Assembly (NCBI GenBank): GCA_023132365.1
Contig: JAGLYJ010000003.1
Coordinates: 1 to 33,944 of the forward strand
DNA: 33,944 nucleotides
Source of the DNA: Mycoplasmatota bacterium
GTDB lineage: Bacteria > Bacillota_I > Bacilli_A > Izemoplasmatales > Hujiaoplasmataceae
Direction of reading: 5' to 3'
The notes under the pieces were generated by a model. That model did not search any database. It was not told the DNA's origin and worked only from the letters and a program-made list of their open reading frames with translations. This document shows positions 31,067 through 33,944 of this stretch, piece after piece (position 1 is the first letter of the stretch; the number at the start of each line of letters is the position of its first letter). A program made the translations under genes and the position numbers.

Positions 31067-31090
31067 CTTTCTTGCACCTCCGTTAATTAA

Positions 31091-31489
31091 TTACCATACG
31101 TATGCTAGCACTTCACCGCCGACTTTATTTTTTCTAGCAGCTCTATCAGTCATAAGACCTCTAGACGTAGAAACAATAGCGATTCCTAAACCATTTAATA
31201 CCTTAGGAATGTCGTCAGTTTTTGCATACACACGTAAGCCAGGTTTGCTTATTTTTTTCAAACCTCTAATTACTCTTTCTTCATTTTGTAAATATTTTAA
31301 TACTATTCTAATTGTACCTTGCACTCCATCATTTAAGCGTTCAAAATCAACGATGTATCCTTCTTGTTTTAATACACCAAGGATTTCAGCTTTTAATTTT
31401 GATGCTGGTACATCAACTTTCTTATGTTTCATTTGATTTGCATTACGGATTCTTGTTAACATGTCCGCAATAGGATCTGTCATTACCAT
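31091..31489 (-). CDS. rpsH: 30S ribosomal protein S8
   Basis: This 132-residue protein starts MVMTDPIADMLTRIRNAN, the common Firmicutes start, and ends with STSRGLMTDRAARKNKVGGEVLAYVW. The first ATG (31489) has GGAGG 9 bases upstream and is preferred to the ATG two codons on. In E. coli S8 represses the spc operon by binding the rplE region; I cannot confirm such a site here. Confidence 0.98.
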   Translation of the reverse strand: MVMTDPIADMLTRIRNANQMKHKKVDVPASKLKAEILGVLKQEGYIVDFERLNDGVQGTIRIVLKYLQNEERVIRGLKKISKPGLRVYAKTDDIPKVLNGLGIAIVSTSRGLMTDRAARKNKVGGEVLAYVW

Positions 31490-31507
31490 ATTAAAATGCC
31501 TCCTTCC

Positions 31508-31693
31508 TTACCAACTTGCTTTTCTTACACCAGGGATTTGACCCTTGTACGCTAATTCACGGAAACAAACACGACATAGCTTAAATTTACGATATACAGC
31601 GTGAGGACGTCCACAACGTTCACATCTAGTATAGTTTCTTACAGGGAATTTAGACCCTCTTTTTTGACTTACTTTTTTTGATGTCTTTGCCAT
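31508..31693 (-). CDS. rpsN: 30S ribosomal protein S14, zinc-binding (type Z)
   Basis: This 61-residue protein is the short zinc form: C24xxC27 and C40xxC43 are intact (YTRCERCGRPHAVYRKFKLCRVC). It ends in IPGVRKASW, the S14 signature. It lies between rplE and rpsH, as in B. subtilis rpsN (rpsNA). Confidence 0.97.
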   Translation of the reverse strand: MAKTSKKVSQKRGSKFPVRNYTRCERCGRPHAVYRKFKLCRVCFRELAYKGQIPGVRKASW

Positions 31694-31703
31694 AATATCC
31701 TCC

Positions 31704-32246
31704 TTATCTTCTAAAAGGCATACCGAATTGTTTCAACAATTCGTGTGCTTCTTGGTCTGATTTTGCTGTGGTTACGATAACTATATCCATACCACGTATT
31801 TTTGAAACTTTATCATAATCTATTTCTGGGAAAATCAATTGTTCTTTTACACCTAATGTGTAGTTCCCTCTACCATCAAAACCTTTAGGGTTTACGCCTC
31901 TAAAGTCTCTAACTCGAGGTAATGCGATAGTAATTAACCTATCGAAAAATTCATACATTTTTTCGCCTCGTAAAGTAACTTTACAACCAATAGGCATACC
32001 TTCACGTAATTTGAAACTAGCGATTGATTTTTTAGCTTTTGTGATCAAAGGTTTTTGTCCAGTGATTTGTGCTAGCTCGTTCACGGCGTCATCTAATACT
32101 TTAGGGTTTTGAACAGCGTCTCCAGCTCCAATGTTAATCACTATTTTGCTGATTTTTGGCGCTTGCATGATTGAAGTATAATTGAATTTCTCGATTAATG
32201 CAGGTACAATTGCTTCATTGTATTTTTCTTGAAATCTATTCATCAT
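31704..32246 (-). CDS. rplE: 50S ribosomal protein L5
   Basis: This 180-residue protein has L5 features: FQEKYNEAIVPALIEKFNY, GQKPLITKAKKSIASFKLREG, the LPRVRDFRGVNPKGFDGRGNYTLG block and the end LLKQFGMPFRR. It binds 5S rRNA and the P-site tRNA loop. The start is the first of two adjacent ATGs (32246); the second (32243) has slightly better spacing from GGGGGT. Confidence 0.97.
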   Translation of the reverse strand: MMNRFQEKYNEAIVPALIEKFNYTSIMQAPKISKIVINIGAGDAVQNPKVLDDAVNELAQITGQKPLITKAKKSIASFKLREGMPIGCKVTLRGEKMYEFFDRLITIALPRVRDFRGVNPKGFDGRGNYTLGVKEQLIFPEIDYDKVSKIRGMDIVIVTTAKSDQEAHELLKQFGMPFRR

Positions 32247-32254
32247 TTACCCCC

Positions 32255-32596
32255 TCACTTATCCAGAACTTCGCCAGATTTTTTTGCAAATCTAACTTTA
32301 ACTTCTTTATCTTCTTTATTAACTTTTTTAGTTATTGTTTTATATCCTATTTTAGTAGGTTTTTTAGCTTTTGGATCCATTAACATAACATTTGAAGCGT
32401 TGATTGGTTTTTCAACTTCCATAATTCCACCATCTGGATTTGATTGAGATGGTTTTAAATGTTTCTTAACTTTAGATAATCCATCGCCTTCAAGTACAAC
32501 TCTATTAGATTTTACTAGAATTTTTAAAACTGTACCTTGTTTTCCTTTATCTGCACCAGAGATTATAACGACTTTATCGCCTTTTTTAAATTTCAT
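32255..32596 (-). CDS. rplX: 50S ribosomal protein L24
   Basis: This 113-residue protein has an N-terminal KOW domain (FKKGDKVVIISGADKGKQGTVLKI) and the central SNPDGGIMEVEKPINASNVML stretch. L24 initiates 50S assembly. Its C-terminal tail is Lys-rich. It lies between rplN and rplE. Confidence 0.98.
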   Translation of the reverse strand: MKFKKGDKVVIISGADKGKQGTVLKILVKSNRVVLEGDGLSKVKKHLKPSQSNPDGGIMEVEKPINASNVMLMDPKAKKPTKIGYKTITKKVNKEDKEVKVRFAKKSGEVLDK

Positions 32597-32608
32597 GATA
32601 TGCGCCTC

Positions 32609-32977
32609 CTATAATACTTCTGGAGCTAGAGAAACGATTTTTGTAAACTCTTTATCTCTTAACTCTCTTGCAACAGGACCAAAGATACGAGTCCCCTGTG
32701 GGCTTTTATCTTCTTTAATAATAACTGCTGCGTTGTCATCGAATTTAATGAATGAACCGTCTGCACGACGTATTGCTTGTTTTGTTCTAACTATAACTGC
32801 TCTTACTATCTCACTTTTTTTAATAGTACCACCTGGAGTGGCATTTTTTACAGTAGCAACAATGATGTCACCGACACTAGCATATTTACGACTAGTTCCA
32901 CCTAACACTTTGATTGTTAATATTTCACGAGCTCCTGAATTGTCAGCTACTTTAAGTCTAGTTTCTTGTTGTATCAT
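32609..32977 (-). CDS. rplN: 50S ribosomal protein L14
   Basis: This 122-residue protein starts MIQQETRLKVADNSGAREI and contains GDIIVATVKNATPGGTIKKSEIVRAVIVRTK and the end REKEF-type block followed by KIVSLAPEVL. It is full length. L14 forms an intersubunit bridge. It lies between rpsQ and rplX. Confidence 0.98.
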   Translation of the reverse strand: MIQQETRLKVADNSGAREILTIKVLGGTSRKYASVGDIIVATVKNATPGGTIKKSEIVRAVIVRTKQAIRRADGSFIKFDDNAAVIIKEDKSPQGTRIFGPVARELRDKEFTKIVSLAPEVL

Positions 32978-32991
32978 TATAAGCCTCCCAA

Positions 32992-33258
32992 TTAAAGAAC
33001 TTGTTGATGTTTTTCCACGATTTCAATTAAACGGAATTTCTTCGTTTTTGAAAGTGGACGACACTCTGTGATTTTAACAACATCTCCAGTATTAGCTTCG
33101 TTTTTTTCATCATGTGCTGTAAATTTTTTAGATGAGATTACTCTTTTGCTATATAAAGGATGTTTTTTATATGTAGTTATTAAAACTGAAATTGTTTTGT
33201 TGTTCTTTGCAGAAACAACAGTTCCAGTGAATATTCTACGATTTATTGTATTTTCCAT
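32992..33258 (-). CDS. rpsQ: 30S ribosomal protein S17
   Basis: This 88-residue OB-fold protein has RRIFTGTVVSAKNNKTISVLI, a KHPLYSKRVISSKKF loop and GDVVKITECRPLSKTKKFRL, all typical of S17. It lies between rpmC and rplN. Confidence 0.98.
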   Translation of the reverse strand: MENTINRRIFTGTVVSAKNNKTISVLITTYKKHPLYSKRVISSKKFTAHDEKNEANTGDVVKITECRPLSKTKKFRLIEIVEKHQQVL

Positions 33259-33269
33259 AATATATCCTC

Positions 33270-33464
33270 CTATTTGCTTTCTCTCTCAGTAAGAATAGTC
33301 TTCATACGAGCGATTGTCTTTCTAACAGTACTTAAGCGTGCAGTATTTTCTAATTGACCAGTCGCTTGCTTAAAGCGTAAGTCAAATAATTCCTTCTTTA
33401 AATTTTCTATTTCATTCAAAATATTTTCAGCGTCCATCGCACGGATGTCTTTTGCATACATCAT
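33270..33464 (-). CDS. rpmC: 50S ribosomal protein L29
   Basis: This 64-residue two-helix protein contains KKELFDLRFKQATGQLENTARL and VRKTIARMKTILTERE. It sits at the tunnel exit, where trigger factor and SRP bind. It starts MMYAKDIRAM: the first ATG (33464) overlaps the TGA stop of rplP (ATGA), the second is one codon on. Confidence 0.96.
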   Translation of the reverse strand: MMYAKDIRAMDAENILNEIENLKKELFDLRFKQATGQLENTARLSTVRKTIARMKTILTERESK

Positions 33465-33883
33465 TTTGAATCACCACTTTCTCTATAAACAAACTTAGTT
33501 TTGATAGGTAGTTTATGAGCAGCTAATCTTAAAGCTTCTTTTGCAACCTCTTCGCTTACACCAGCAACTTCGAAAATTACTTGTCCTTTTTTAACTACTG
33601 CTACCCACTCTTCAGGTGAACCTTTACCAGAACCCATTCGTACTTCTAAAGGTTTTTTTGTTTTCGCTAAATGTGGGAATATTTTTATCCAAACTTGTCC
33701 CATTCTTTTCATATAACGTGTCATTGCAATACGACTTGCTTCTATTTGACGCGCTGTAATCCAAGTACCGTCTAATGCCATCAAACCATATTCTCCGAAG
33801 CCAACAACTGTGTTTCCCTTTGCTTTACCTTCGTAAGATACTCTATGAGGACGACGATATTTAGTTCTTTTAGGCATTAACAT
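33461..33883 (-). CDS. rplP: 50S ribosomal protein L16
   Basis: This 140-residue protein starts MLMPKRTKYRRPHRVSYEGKAKG and contains WITARQIEASRIAMTRYMKR, VRMGSGKGSPEEWVA and EALRLAAHKLPIKTKFV, all characteristic. L16 helps position A-site tRNA. The C-terminal residues are slightly shorter than in B. subtilis. It ends in TGA overlapping rpmC. Confidence 0.98.
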   Translation of the reverse strand: MLMPKRTKYRRPHRVSYEGKAKGNTVVGFGEYGLMALDGTWITARQIEASRIAMTRYMKRMGQVWIKIFPHLAKTKKPLEVRMGSGKGSPEEWVAVVKKGQVIFEVAGVSEEVAKEALRLAAHKLPIKTKFVYRESGDSK

Positions 33884-33885
33884 AA

Positions 33886-33944
33886 TTATTTAGCCCCCTT
33901 TTTCTTTGGAGGTAAAATTTCGCCCTTATAAATCCATACTTTAA
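33886..33944 (-). CDS. rpsC: 30S ribosomal protein S3, C-terminal end (partial)
   Basis: Only the last 18 codons and the stop are in the window, reading KVWIYKGEILPPKKKGAK. The phrase VWIYKGE is the conserved S3 C terminus. It stops 2 bases before the rplP start, the standard rpsC-rplP order; the rest lies beyond the right edge. Confidence 0.92.
   Translation of the reverse strand, partial: KVWIYKGEILPPKKKGAK

Noticed and set aside
30942..31436. Long open frame (164 codons) on the plus strand, antisense to rpsH and rplF
   Set aside because: The minus-strand genes are unmistakable ribosomal proteins; the antisense peptide has no recognisable feature.
32595..33071. Open frame of 158 codons on the plus strand across rplN and rpsQ
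   Set aside because: It covers two conserved genes and their spacer in antisense and lacks any supporting signal.

Overview
The window is a dense, AT-rich bacterial chromosome segment, almost entirely core genome, with nearly every gene on the minus strand. Gene content and order are Firmicutes-like: a spc/alpha ribosomal protein block, an ECF transporter module followed by truA, and the block cysS-mrnC-rlmB-sigma factor-rpmG-secE-nusG. Several genes end in TGA (truA, cysS, znuC-like, rplP), so UGA is a stop and the code is the standard bacterial one. This excludes the UGA=Trp mycoplasmas. The very AT-rich composition and compact layout would fit a deep-branching mollicute relative (Acholeplasma, Izemoplasma or Haloplasma type) or another low-GC Firmicute. 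That placement is inference, since there is no rRNA or other phylogenetic anchor here.

Layout in transcription direction (right to left). (1) 33944-23562: ribosomal protein operon from the tail of rpsC through rplP-rpmC-rpsQ-rplN-rplX-rplE-rpsN-rpsH-rplF-rplR-rpsE-rpmD-rplO-secY-adk-map-infA-rpmJ-rpsM-rpsK-rpoA-rplQ, closed by a strong terminator. (2) 23501-18466: a new promoter, then an unrecognised membrane protein, a HEPN-like/CBS protein, ecfA1-ecfA2-ecfT and truA. (3) 16860-18466: the only plus-strand unit, a metal-type ABC ATPase and permease with their own promoter and terminator. (4) 16779-10173: tmk-holB-ricT-trmN6-rsmI-DJ-1 family-metG. (5) 10144-9165: rplM-rpsI with a near-consensus promoter, a leader hairpin and a terminator. 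(6) 9120-8133: a monocistronic gene with four DUF1508-like repeats. (7) 8108-5238: cls-rmuC. (8) 5215-4905: a cold-shock protein. (9) 4888-516: cysS-mrnC, rlmB, a SigH-like sigma factor, then rpmG-secE-nusG with a terminator. (10) 457-1: the start of an ABC ATPase running off the window.

The genes serve translation (ribosomal proteins, IF1, MetRS, CysRS, rRNA/tRNA modification, Met aminopeptidase), transcription (RpoA, NusG, sigma factor), secretion (SecY, SecE), replication (HolB, Tmk) and cofactor or metal uptake (ECF, Znu-like). I found no CRISPR array, insertion sequence, prophage, rRNA or tRNA, and no gene-free stretch above 300 bases.

I do not see a clear undescribed multi-gene system. 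The most notable points are: an S5 protein with an N-terminal tandem ENKKVVV repeat whose DNA copies differ only at silent sites; a HEPN-motif/CBS protein at the head of the ECF operon; a TruA with an extra ~85-residue N-terminal region; a predicted three-helix SecE; a four-repeat DUF1508 protein with a highly charged N terminus; and a perfect 7-1-7 palindrome in the tmk/metal-transporter divergent region.
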